This document shows, one piece after another, positions 7,782 to 17,060 of a DNA stretch of 64,000 nucleotides (positions are counted from its first letter, which is position 1; every line of letters starts with the position of its first letter). A program made the position numbers and the translations under genes. Under the pieces are notes generated by a model. It worked only from the letters and a program-made list of their open reading frames with translations, was not told the origin of the DNA and did no database searches. Origin of the DNA: Roseiarcus sp963820095 (GTDB taxonomy: Bacteria > Pseudomonadota > Alphaproteobacteria > Rhizobiales > Beijerinckiaceae); NCBI GenBank assembly GCA_963820095.1, contig CAWFZA010000023.1, forward strand, positions 124,001 to 188,000. Reading direction: 5' to 3'.

Positions 7782-9291
7782 TACGAATGTTATCATCGGC
7801 CTCGAAGATAATCGGGCGGTACAGCCTGCTTTCGCAGCGCTGCTAAGTAATGCGGCCAAGCATAAGGTGGACATCTTGGTCCACGAGGCTGCTCGCGATG
7901 ATATCCAACGCGACAGGGATATATCTCGGCGTAATATCTCGCTTAGTAAACTCGAGAAATTTCAGTTGCTTCGGAAAGTGCGCGGGCTTGAGCAGTACGA
8001 GTTGGAGCGCAAATTCGGTCATCTTGCGCGGCCCCACGATGTCGTCGATGCCACCCTGCTCGACTGCCTTGAGCGAGGCGCCGCCGATTTCCTAGTTACA
8101 GAGGACCGCGGCCTGCATGAACGTGCACGGCGTTTGTCACCAGAGCTAGAGCGGCGTGTCCTGTTTGTCGCGGATGCGGTCCATTTACTAAAGACGATCT
8201 ACGAGCCTGTTGAGGCCCCAGTCCGCTACGTTGAGGATCTTAGCGCTAACGAAATCCCACTGACCGACGGGATTTTCGACAGCTTGCGGGAAGACTATTC
8301 TGTCTTCGATAATTGGTGGCGCGACAAATGCGTGCGCGAGCGCCGACCATGCTGGGCAGTGTTCGACGACGGGCTTGCTGGGCTTATCGTTCGCAAGACT
8401 GAAACGGCGGCAAACACAGATGCCACGATCAAAGCTAGTAAAATCCTTAAGATTTGCACTTTCAAAGTGCGACCAGAGAAGCGGGGTGTCAAACTCGGTG
8501 AGTTACTCCTGAGGAAAGTATTCTGGTTCGCACAAGCCAACAACTACGATCTGGCCTACATTACGACCTACAAAAACCAGGTGGCTTTGATCGAATTACT
8601 CGAGTACTACGGATTCAAGAATACGACAAAAAAACTTGATGGCGAACTGGTTTACGAAAAGATCTTCACACGGGATGCACTCTTATACGTCGAAGGCATC
8701 TCTAACTTCGAACTTGACCGGCTCAACTATCCGCGGTTCGTGACGCGGCCAAATATTCGAGCGTTCGGCGTTCCCATCAAGGAGGGCTATCACGACACGC
8801 TGTATCCGGATCTGAAAAATCATACACAGCCCGATCTGTTCGAGTCAGTCGGTATCGGCAATCGACCCAAGAGGCCGGGCAATACAATCCGCAAAGTCTA
8901 TCTTTGCCGCGCACAATCACGGCTCGGACCGCCCGGCTCACTGCTTTTTTTCTACAAAGGAAAGTCACAAAATCCGCCCTCGCAGGCTGTAACTGCCGTC
9001 GGAATCTTCGAGGAGAGTTCCCGGGCTTGCTCGACAAAGGAGCTTATGCTGCTGACCGGCGGGAGATCCGTGTATAGCGAGGCGGAACTCAGCGAGTGGG
9101 AAGCCACTGAAGCGCGACCGGTTAAGGTTATCAACTATCTCCTCGCAGCGTATGTTACGCCCTCTATAACTCTTGATGAACTGCGCGGTCTTGGGATCGT
9201 CCCCGGCCATCCGCCTCAGTCGATCTTTGAGATAGACAGCGACCTTGCCAATGCTCTGCTTTCCCGCATGAATTTGGGATTTGCGACATGA
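7756..9291 (+). CDS. PIN nuclease - GNAT acetyltransferase - PUA-like fusion protein
   Basis: A 511-residue multidomain protein. Residues 1-145 are a PIN-type RNase: YLIDTNVIIGLED, VHEAARDD, VVDATLLDC and VTEDRGL, with candidate metal-binding acids Asp9, Glu44, Asp98 and Asp117. Residues about 170-310 look like a GNAT acetyltransferase, with the acetyl-CoA loop region FKVRPEKRGVKLGELLL and the C-terminal ALIELLEYYGFK. Residues about 378-500 (KVYLCRAQSRLG, GSLLFFYKG, AVTAVGIFEE) resemble a PUA/EVE/ASCH-type RNA-binding barrel. The ATG at 7756 lies inside the end of the HTH-ASCH gene. The layout (small HTH gene, then overlapping nuclease/acetyltransferase) is that of a toxin-antitoxin-like module. 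The biological role is not established; domain calls are by motif only. Confidence 0.8.
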   Translation: MSTQTYLIDTNVIIGLEDNRAVQPAFAALLSNAAKHKVDILVHEAARDDIQRDRDISRRNISLSKLEKFQLLRKVRGLEQYELERKFGHLARPHDVVDATLLDCLERGAADFLVTEDRGLHERARRLSPELERRVLFVADAVHLLKTIYEPVEAPVRYVEDLSANEIPLTDGIFDSLREDYSVFDNWWRDKCVRERRPCWAVFDDGLAGLIVRKTETAANTDATIKASKILKICTFKVRPEKRGVKLGELLLRKVFWFAQANNYDLAYITTYKNQVALIELLEYYGFKNTTKKLDGELVYEKIFTRDALLYVEGISNFELDRLNYPRFVTRPNIRAFGVPIKEGYHDTLYPDLKNHTQPDLFESVGIGNRPKRPGNTIRKVYLCRAQSRLGPPGSLLFFYKGKSQNPPSQAVTAVGIFEESSRACSTKELMLLTGGRSVYSEAELSEWEATEARPVKVINYLLAAYVTPSITLDELRGLGIVPGHPPQSIFEIDSDLANALLSRMNLGFAT

Positions 9292-9330
9292 GCTGGCCCC
9301 GGAGTGCTCTGCCGGGCGGCTTGCGCTGCA

Positions 9331-10110
<780 letters not shown>

Positions 10111-10114
<4 letters not shown>

Positions 10115-10782
10115 GCGCTGGCCTCCTCATGCGCGAGATAGGCCGTCACCCGGGCCTCGAACCGCGCGCCGAGGCGCGACACCGATTCAACCAGAAGCCA
10201 GTAGAAGACCGCCATGGCGAAGATCGCGTCGAACGCGGTGAAGGTCTCCGCCGCCATCGTCTGCACCTGATACATGAGCTCCGGCACGGTGATGATCGAC
10301 AGCACCACCGTCTCCTTGGACAGGATGATCAGCATGTTGACGATCGCGGGAACAGCGGCGATGAGCGCGCCTGGGAGCATGACCCGTATCATCGTATCGA
10401 ACGGCGTCATGCCGACGCTGACCGCGGCCTCGACCTGGCCAGATGGCACCGCGGCGAAGCCGGCGCGGAAGATCTCAGCGAAATAAGCCGACGCGTAGAG
10501 GCCAAGACCCAGAACGCCGGCGGCGGTCGCGCCGAGCCTCAGCCCGATCGATGGGCCGCCGGCATAGAGCAAGAAGAGCTGCACCAGGAATGGGGTACCG
10601 CGGAACAATTCGATGAACGCTCTCAAAAGCCAGTTGAGTGGCGGGATCCTGAGCCGGGTGAGAAGCGTGATCGCGAACCCCAAGACGAGGCCGAGCGCGC
10701 TGCCTGCGCCCCAGCAGAGGATGGTGACGCCGAAGCCGCTCAAAAGCGAGGGCGCATAACGCCAGAAAAGGTCCAGACTCAT
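10111..10782 (-). CDS. Amino-acid ABC transporter permease
   Basis: A 223-residue HisM/GlnP-type inner-membrane permease. Several membrane segments are visible (LLSGFGVTILCWGAGSALGL, VLGLGLYASAYFAEIFRAG), together with the EAA loop for ATPase contact (GQVEAAVSVGMTPFDTMIRV) and the family signature RGTPFLVQLFLLY. It begins at the ATG at 10782, overlapping the stop of the upstream permease (ATGA), and ends overlapping the ATPase start. It forms a hetero- or homodimer channel with the neighbouring permease. Confidence 0.92.
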
Positions 10783-11435
10783 CGCGCGCCCGCCTCCGCC
10801 AGGCGGCGCTCCGCGAGCGCACCCAAACCAGCCAGACAAAGGTTGATCGCGAGATAGAACAGTCCCCCGCCCATGTAGGCCTCCAGCGGACGATAGGTCT
10901 GGGTGGCGATATTCATGCTGACGCGGGTGAGTTCGGCGATGCCAACCACAGAGACGAGTGACGAAGCCTTGATGAGGAGAATGAACTCATTGATGAGCGG
11001 AGGCGTCGAGATCCGGAGCGCTTGCGGCATGAGAATGCGCCGCCAGATGTCGAGGCCGTTGAAGCCGAGCGCGGTCGCCGCCTCACCCTGCCCTCGCGGC
11101 ACGGCGTTGAGCGCGCCGCGCAGAATCTCCGCCTGATAGGCCGCCGACGACAGCGCGAGCGCCCCGACCGCAGCCACGATCGCCGGCACGTCAAGCCCGT
11201 ATTCGGCGAGGAAATAGTAAATGAACAGGAGCTGCACCAGCAGCGGGACGCCGCGGAAGACGCTGACGTAGGCCGCGCCGAGACGCCTAAGCCATTGTCG
11301 ACGCGACACGCGGGCTACGCAGACAAGCGCGCCGATGGCGAACCCGAATACTATGCCGGCGAAAGACACGGCGACCGTCGTCGCCGCGGCCTGCGTCAGA
11401 TAGCCGAACGAGTTGAGGATGACCTCGGGTTTCAT
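10779..11435 (-). CDS. Amino-acid ABC transporter permease
   Basis: A 218-residue permease homologous to the next gene. It has RGVPLLVQLLFIYYFLAEY, the EAA loop GQGEAATALGFNGLDIWRRI and hydrophobic segments throughout. With the ATPase and the solute-binding protein it makes a complete importer operon, order: binding protein, permease, permease, ATPase. The adjoining genes overlap by 4 bases, so translation is coupled. The ligand cannot be told from the permeases. Confidence 0.92.
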   Translation of the reverse strand: MKPEVILNSFGYLTQAAATTVAVSFAGIVFGFAIGALVCVARVSRRQWLRRLGAAYVSVFRGVPLLVQLLFIYYFLAEYGLDVPAIVAAVGALALSSAAYQAEILRGALNAVPRGQGEAATALGFNGLDIWRRILMPQALRISTPPLINEFILLIKASSLVSVVGIAELTRVSMNIATQTYRPLEAYMGGGLFYLAINLCLAGLGALAERRLAEAGAR

Positions 11436-11486
11436 CGAGGCGGCGCGCGAGGAGCCACCGGCGCCTGCCCCGCGTTTAAGTTTAGG

Positions 11487-12345
11487 TTAGATGGAGGGCT
11501 CAGGCACGGTCTTCGGCAGGTCCATCGTTTGTCCGAACCAGGTCTTCTGGATCTTCGCCATCGTGCCGTCGGCCTCGACCGCGAGAATCGCCGCGTTGAT
11601 GGCGTCGATCAGCGTCTTGTCGTCGAGCCGGCCGACCCAGGAGAAATAGGTCGGCTGGCCGAACGGCGGCATCACCACGGCAAATGTGTCGGAGCGCTGT
11701 CTGGACGACGTAAGCGAGGTTCGGCAGCGAATTGACCGAGGCGTCGATGCGTCCGGCGGCAAGGTCGGCGTAGGACTGGTTGTTGTCGACATATTCCTTC
11801 ACTTCGACCGGCTTGGGCAATTTGGCGGCGAATTCCTTGAGCTGCGCCAGCTGCGAGGTGCCCTTCTGGCCGCCGACGGTCTTCCCGGCGATGTCCTCGG
11901 GCTTCGTGATGCTCTTGTCGTCCGCGCGCTTCATCAGCGCGGCGGTGGCGTCGGCGATCGGCACCGTGAAAGCGTAATGCTTCATGCGCTCCTTGGTGAT
12001 CGTGACCGGCGCGATGCAGAGATCGAATTTCTTCGCTTCGAGCCCGGGCAGGATGCTGGTCCACGGGAGATCGAGATAGGTGACCTTGAGGCCCATTTCC
12101 TTGCCGACCGCGTCGACGAGGTCGCGGTTGAGACCTTTGTAGGTTCCATTGTCGGAGATATCGAACGGCGGGAATTGCATCTCGGTCGCGGTCGAGAGCA
12201 CGCCGCGTTTCTTGATCTCAGCCAGGGTATCGTCGGCGAAGGCTGAGCCCGTCGCGCCGAAGAACGCGCCCGTAGCCGCCGCCGCGGCCAGTCCGCGCTG
12301 TAGCGCGTCACGACGGGTTAAGGCGAGTTTGTCGAATTGCGTCAT
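11487..12345 (-). CDS. Amino-acid-type ABC solute-binding protein with Tat-like signal (frameshifted)
   Basis: Periplasmic receptor of the importer (SBP family 3). The N-terminus LTRRDALQRGLAAAAATGAF resembles a twin-arginine signal, ending in GSAFADD. Family features include LSTATEMQFPPFDI, YKGLNRDLVDAVGKEMGLKV, WTSILPGLEAKKFDLCIAPV and TVGGQKGTSQ. The reading frame breaks near 11697-11703; one extra base there restores DTFAVVMPPFGQPTYFSW and the C-terminus ending KTVPEPSI. It is divergent from the catabolic genes that start at 12522, so the importer probably brings in their substrate. Confidence 0.88.
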
Positions 12346-12521
12346 TGGCTGAGCTCCCGTTCATACGGTTTAAATCCGATCGCTCCCGACGGCAAACTCG
12401 CTGGTTCCGCCGCTGACACAAAGCGGGCCCACGGGAAAGTTCGTCTTCATCGAGCGCAATGTTGACGACGCTCATTCCGCTGTCAAATTGGGCTGACCGG
12501 AAGAACCCGAGGGGACGTTTG

Positions 12522-13329
12522 ATGGAAGATCGCTCCATGGTTGACGAGGTGCTGGGCGTTCTCGGAACGGGGCGCCAGATCGCGCCGCTCACCTCGCGCC
12601 GCCCTGGGTTCGGGCTCGACGACGCCTATCGCTTGGCCCGGGCGATCTGCGACCGAGCGGAGCGCGCGCGGCGGACCGGTCGGACGCAAGATCGGTTTCA
12701 CCAATCGTTCCGCGTGGGCGAGGCTCAAGGCCGCCGCGCCGATTTGGGGCTACATGTATGCGTCCACGGTGCACGACCTCGGCCCGGACTCGCATGTTTC
12801 GCTCGCCGGACTGGCCGAGCCGCGCATCGAGCCGGAAATCGTCTTCGGCCTCGCCGCGGCCCCAACGCCCGATATGGACGAGCGCCAGCTTGCCGATTGC
12901 GTCGCCTGGGTCGCGCACGGCTTCGAGATTGTCCAGTCGATCTTTCCCGGATGGAGCTTTCTGCCGCCGGACGCCGTTGTCGGTTTCGCAATGCACAGCT
13001 CGCTTTGGATCGGGCCGCGTCATCCCTTTCCGCCGCGCGCGAGTGCGTGGGCGCGAGAGTTGACGACCCTGGAAGTCGAGCTGCTGCGCAACGACGTCGC
13101 ACACGATCGTGGCCGCGGGGCGGACGTGCTCGACGGGCCGCTTGCGGCGTTACGCGCGATCGTGGCCCTGCTGGCGGCCGACGCACACAACCCACCGCTC
13201 GCGGCGGGCGAGATCATAACCACCGGCGCCCTGACACGGGCTCCGCCGATCGCTGCGGGGGACGTCTGGACGACCCGGCTCACCGGGACCCCGCTCGACG
13301 CAGCGCGGCTCGCGATAACCGCGGCCTGA
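12522..13329 (+). CDS. 2-keto-4-pentenoate hydratase / FAH-family enzyme (frameshifted)
   Basis: MhpD-like member of the fumarylacetoacetate hydrolase superfamily, about 268 residues. The first frame from the ATG at 12522 gives VLGTGRQIAPLTSRRPGFGL and DDAYRLARAICDRAE. The continuation VGRKIGFTNRSAW, WGYMYASTVHDLG, EPRIEPEIVFGLA (acidic metal ligands) and GEIITTGALTRAPPI is in another frame. One extra base in the G/C-rich run about 12665-12690 accounts for the shift. It starts the plus-strand catabolic cluster and is divergent from the importer. Family members hydrate 2-oxo-enoic acids or cleave C-C bonds; the exact substrate is unknown. Confidence 0.82.
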
Positions 13330-13471
13330 GCAGATACGTTCTTAATCGGACGCCGCCGTTTGGTTGGCGAAGAGGGCGCGGTTGCCCGAGCGCGCCGGAC
13401 GTGTATCTCTATCCGCCCGCCGGCGCAAAGGGCGATCCCGGCTGCTAGACCATTGAGGCTCAAGTCCCGTC

Positions 13472-14143
13472 ATGATCGAAGAACCGCTCCCGCTCGTCTT
13501 CGCCTCGTCCGTCGAGCGGCCCCCAAGCGAGATCGTCGAGCGGTTTCGCGCGCCAACCAGCTTTATCGTCGACGCGATGAACGGCGCGGGCGCCCTAGAC
13601 TGGCGGATCAAGCCGCTTGTCGGCCGTTCCATGGTCGGCGTCGCGCTCACGTGCGACTGCGGCCCGCTCGACAACCTGGCGTTCATGGCGGCGCTCGCGG
13701 AATGCAAGCCCGGCGATGTGCTCGTCGTCGCGACCGGTGGCTACGCCGGGGCGGCGGTGACCGGAGATCTCTTGATGTATGTCGCCCGCAATCGGGGCGC
13801 CGCTGGATTTGTCACCGACGGCCTTGTGCGGGACCTTGACGACCTCGAAACCGTTGGTCTTCCGACCTTCGCCATGGGGGTCACGCCGAATTCGCCCCAG
13901 CGGCGGGGACCGGGCTCTGTCGGGTTGCCGGTCGTCTGCGGAGGCGTGACGGTCGCCTCGGGCGATGTGGTTATCGGCGATCGCGACGGGGTGGTGGTCG
14001 TTCCACGCGCGCGCATCGACGAGACCCTCAAGAACCTCGAGCATGTCAAGGCGATGGAGGCGGCGACCCTTGAACGCGTGCGTGGCGGATTGAAGGAGCT
14101 GCCGGTCGAGGTCCCCGCGCTCAAGCGGATGGGCAGAGGGTGA
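13472..14143 (+). CDS. RraA-like / 4-hydroxy-4-methyl-2-oxoglutarate aldolase family protein
   Basis: A 223-residue member of the RraA superfamily, which contains both RNase E regulators and HMG/CHA aldolases. Key parts are TSFIVDAMNGAGALDWRIKP, GDVLVVATGGYAGAAVTGDL, RGAAGFVTDGLVRDLDDL (the Arg-Asp pair of the aldolases) and ASGDVVIGDRDGVVVVP. In a cluster with a hydratase, an amidohydrolase and a hydroxyacid oxidase, a metal-dependent aldolase or decarboxylase role is more likely than RNase E control. This is an inference from context. Confidence 0.85.
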   Translation: MIEEPLPLVFASSVERPPSEIVERFRAPTSFIVDAMNGAGALDWRIKPLVGRSMVGVALTCDCGPLDNLAFMAALAECKPGDVLVVATGGYAGAAVTGDLLMYVARNRGAAGFVTDGLVRDLDDLETVGLPTFAMGVTPNSPQRRGPGSVGLPVVCGGVTVASGDVVIGDRDGVVVVPRARIDETLKNLEHVKAMEAATLERVRGGLKELPVEVPALKRMGRG

Positions 14144-14184
14144 AACGGATGCGCCGGTAAGGCCAACGGAGGGAAGCGCTCCGC

Positions 14185-15042
14185 ATGTTCGATTTTCCCA
14201 TCATCGATTCCCACATCCATCTCCTCGATCAGGGACAATTCGCTTATTCGTGGGCGAAAGATGCGCCGGCGCTCAAGCGCGACTGGACGCCGGACGATCT
14301 CGCCAACGCAGCGAAACCCTACGAGCTCGAAGGCCTTGTCTTTGTCGAGGTCGACGTCGACATGCCGCAATATCTCGACGAAGCCGAATGGGTCGACGGC
14401 CTCGCGAGCCATGACCGCCGCGTGCTCGGCGCCGTCGTCTGCCTGCCGCTCGAACGCGGCGCGACTATCGAGCCAGAGATTGCGCGTGTCGCCAAGCTCA
14501 AGACGACGCGTGGCGTGCGCCGCCTGATTCAGAACCAGCCTGACCCGGAGTTCATGCTCAAGCCCGGCTTCCTCGAAGCGCTGCGGCTCTTGCCGAAGTA
14601 CGACCTCTCGTTCGACGCCTGCATTTTTCACCCTCAAGCGGCCAATACACTCGAGATGATGCGGCAATGCCCGGAGGTTTCCTTCGTTCTCGATCACATC
14701 GGCAAGCCCGGCATCAAGGCCGGTCTCCTTGACCCGTGGCGGACGCATATTCGCGAGATGGCGGGGCTGCCCAATGTCGTGTGCAAACTGTCCGGCGTGA
14801 CTACTGAGGCCGAGCACACGACCTGGACCCGCGAGCAGCTCCGACCCTACATCGACCACGTGATCGAATGCTTCGGCCCGGACCGCATTCTCTACGGCGG
14901 CGACTGGCCCGTGTCCGAGCTCGCCGGCAGCTATCTGCAATGGCTCGCGACGCTCGACTGGGCGACGACCGGCTTCTCGCCAACCGACAAGCGCAAACTC
15001 TTCCGTGACAATGCGATCAAGACGTATCGGCTTGGCGTCTGA
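14185..15042 (+). CDS. Amidohydrolase family 2 (lactonase-like)
   Basis: A 285-residue TIM-barrel hydrolase of the amidohydrolase-2 family. The metal-site motif DSHIHLLDQG is at the N-terminus; further family segments are LVFVEVDVDM, RGVRRLIQNQPDPEFML, SFVLDHIGKPGIKAG, VVCKLSGVTTEAEHT and RILYGGDWPV with the conserved Asp. Relatives hydrolyse sugar lactones or 2-pyrone-4,6-dicarboxylate. The gene sits 41 bp after the RraA-like gene, and its stop overlaps the start of the oxidase (TGATG), so it is part of one operon. Confidence 0.87.
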   Translation: MFDFPIIDSHIHLLDQGQFAYSWAKDAPALKRDWTPDDLANAAKPYELEGLVFVEVDVDMPQYLDEAEWVDGLASHDRRVLGAVVCLPLERGATIEPEIARVAKLKTTRGVRRLIQNQPDPEFMLKPGFLEALRLLPKYDLSFDACIFHPQAANTLEMMRQCPEVSFVLDHIGKPGIKAGLLDPWRTHIREMAGLPNVVCKLSGVTTEAEHTTWTREQLRPYIDHVIECFGPDRILYGGDWPVSELAGSYLQWLATLDWATTGFSPTDKRKLFRDNAIKTYRLGV

Positions 15043-16232
15043 TGGATAAGGCCTCGCTCGAGCGCAGAGGCTACAGCGTCGCGGCGCTGCGCGCGCTCGC
15101 CCGCAAGGAGCTGCCTCGCGTGCTGTTCGACATGGTCGACGGCGCCGCCGGCGACGAGATCACGATGCGCAACAACGAGGCGGCGCTAGCGGCGCTCGAG
15201 CTCATTCCGACGGTGCTCGCCGGCGCGCCCAAACGCGACCAATCGGTCGAGCTCCTTGGGCTGACGCTGACATCGCCGGTCATCATCGGGCCGACAGGCT
15301 TCGCCGGGCTCCTGTGGCCTCGCGCCGAGATCGAGACCGCACGCGCCGCGGCGCGCTTCGGGACGATCTATTCGACAAGCCACGCTTCGCTGTCGAGCCT
15401 GGAGGAGATCGGCGCGGCGACGCCCGGCCCGAAATGGATGCAGACGTTCCTCTACAAGGACAGGGGCCTCACCAAGGAATTCGCCGCGCGCGCCGCGTCC
15501 GCCGGATACAAGGCGCTCATCCTCACCGTCGACAACCAGGTGGTGGCGGGCCGCGACCGCGACGCGCGCAACGGCACGTTCTTTCCTCTGCGCTGGGGTC
15601 CGCGCCGCATCTTCGACATCGCGAGCCATCCGGGCTGGCTCATCCGCATGCGGAAGACGCGATCGCCGAGCTTCGCCAATTACGGCGCGCGCTCCTCAAT
15701 GGCCGCTTTCGGCCCTCTCATGCTGGAGCAGCTCGACCCGGACATCGGCTGGCGTGATGTCGACTGGTTGCGCGGCTTGTGGCGCGGGCCGCTCATCCTC
15801 AAGGGTCTGTTGCACCCGGGCGAAGCGCGAGAGGCGGTGAAACGCGGCGCCGACGGTGTCATCGTCTCCAATCACGGCGGGCGCCAGCTCGACGGCGCGG
15901 TCGCCTCGATCCGCGCGCTTCCTGGGATAGTCGAAGCGGTCGACGGGAAAGCGACGGTCATGATCGACGGCGGCTTCCGGCGCGGCGTCGATGTCGTCAA
16001 GGCGCTGGCGCTCGGCGCGCGCGCCGTACTGATCGGACGCCCGCATCTTTGGGGCGTCGCCTGCGCCGGCGAGGACGGCGTCTTCCGGGTGCTCGAACTC
16101 TTCCAGCGCGAGATTGACCGTGCCCTCGCGCTCGGCGGCTGGGACGGGGTCGCGACGCTTGAGCGGAGCATCTTTTTCTCCACACAGTCGGGCGAGGTTG
16201 AGCCCAAGTTTTCCAAAAGCGCGGTGCGCTGA
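15042..16232 (+). CDS. FMN-dependent alpha-hydroxy-acid oxidizing protein
   Basis: A 396-residue flavoenzyme of the glycolate oxidase/lactate dehydrogenase/mandelate dehydrogenase family. It oxidises a 2-hydroxy acid to the 2-oxo acid. The active-site motif SNHGGRQLDG is at residues 276-285, with catalytic His278 and substrate-binding Arg281. Other FMN-barrel parts are PVIIGPTGFAGLLWP, ALILTVDNQVVAGRDRD and TVMIDGGFRRGVDVVKALAL. In an ungapped comparison the conserved tyrosine near residue 31 (Tyr24 of glycolate oxidase) appears to be Met. It is the last gene of the cluster and is translationally coupled to the amidohydrolase. Confidence 0.92.
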   Translation: MDKASLERRGYSVAALRALARKELPRVLFDMVDGAAGDEITMRNNEAALAALELIPTVLAGAPKRDQSVELLGLTLTSPVIIGPTGFAGLLWPRAEIETARAAARFGTIYSTSHASLSSLEEIGAATPGPKWMQTFLYKDRGLTKEFAARAASAGYKALILTVDNQVVAGRDRDARNGTFFPLRWGPRRIFDIASHPGWLIRMRKTRSPSFANYGARSSMAAFGPLMLEQLDPDIGWRDVDWLRGLWRGPLILKGLLHPGEAREAVKRGADGVIVSNHGGRQLDGAVASIRALPGIVEAVDGKATVMIDGGFRRGVDVVKALALGARAVLIGRPHLWGVACAGEDGVFRVLELFQREIDRALALGGWDGVATLERSIFFSTQSGEVEPKFSKSAVR

Positions 16233-16233
16233 A

Positions 16234-16310
16234 AGGCGCCCGCGCACAAGTTTACGCCAGCGAACGGATTTCAAATCGGCTTGAGCTGCGCTTTCGCGCA
16301 ACTTTTTCGC
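16234..16310. repeat. Dispersed intergenic repeat, copy 1
   Basis: Contains gcgcacaagtttacg, gcgaacggatttca and gctgcgctttcgcgcaacttttt, in the same order and spacing as the stretch at 41295-41369. It begins directly after the stop codon of the hydroxyacid oxidase gene. The unit is about 75 bp. The two copies agree at most positions, with changes scattered between the conserved blocks. Confidence 0.65.
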
Positions 16311-17060
16311 GTCAGGCTCCCTCTCTCAAAACCTCGTTCTGAGGCGCCGCTAAAGGGGCCTGCCCGCTTCGGTTCGGGCGCAGCCGAGGCGAGGCGATCG
16401 CTACGCGGGTGATCCGTCGGCTGATCTCGTGGCGGCGTTGGGCCGCCCTTTTCTTTGTGCTCTGTGACGCTCGTCACTGTCCCGACGCGGGCAAGATGTA
16501 CACAATTTAACCAAGTGGAAAGTTGAAGATCGAGAGCTCGGGTATGAATTTGTGCAACGCCGGGGCGATGGGATCTCGCCCGGCGTTATGGGGCTGGCTA
16601 CGCCATTGCCCCTGACTTTCTTGGCGGTCCTGGAGAAGCGCCCACAATGCTGGAACAAGACTTCAGACCGGAAGGCCGATCGCAGCTTTGCCGCGTCTTC
16701 CGCGCTTAGAATGGCTCTTTCACCATCCACCAGTGATCCCCAGGAAGGCGCGCGGCTCGTCCGGGCATTCCTACGGATCGCCGATCCTGCTGTTCGCTCG
16801 GCGATCGTTCAGATGATTGAGAGAATGGGTTCTGCGCCCGCGGATTGTTAGGCGGCCAACGGGCCGCATCAAACAGCGTCGGCAGCCCTTGCAAATGCTT
16901 TCGTCGGTGCGGTCATCCTCTCTTTGAACCGAGCGATCGAGATTCGCCGTCCTCCCCGCCTGAGGAACGCCGGGATGCGGCAAGGTCTCGCCGGGCGGCG
17001 CCAAATGCGGACGGTCGTGGAATGAAGTTCGGGAATGATGCGCTGGTCGGCTTCGCCCGC
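16311..17060. other. Long intergenic region with an XRE-regulator-like tail
   Basis: This 750-bp gap has no complete gene. On the plus strand about 16715-16851 encodes DPQEGARLVRAFLRI, ADPAVRSAIVQMIERM. This resembles the C-terminal tail that follows the HTH in many Rhizobiales XRE-family regulators, but no HTH precedes it. The remainder shows no recognisable coding signal. The promoter-proximal part beyond 17000 belongs to the 3' side of glmS. Confidence 0.4.

Noticed and set aside
13741..14940. 399-codon minus-strand frame across the RraA-like and amidohydrolase genes
   Set aside because: Shadow of two recognised plus-strand genes with catalytic motifs; no motif of its own.
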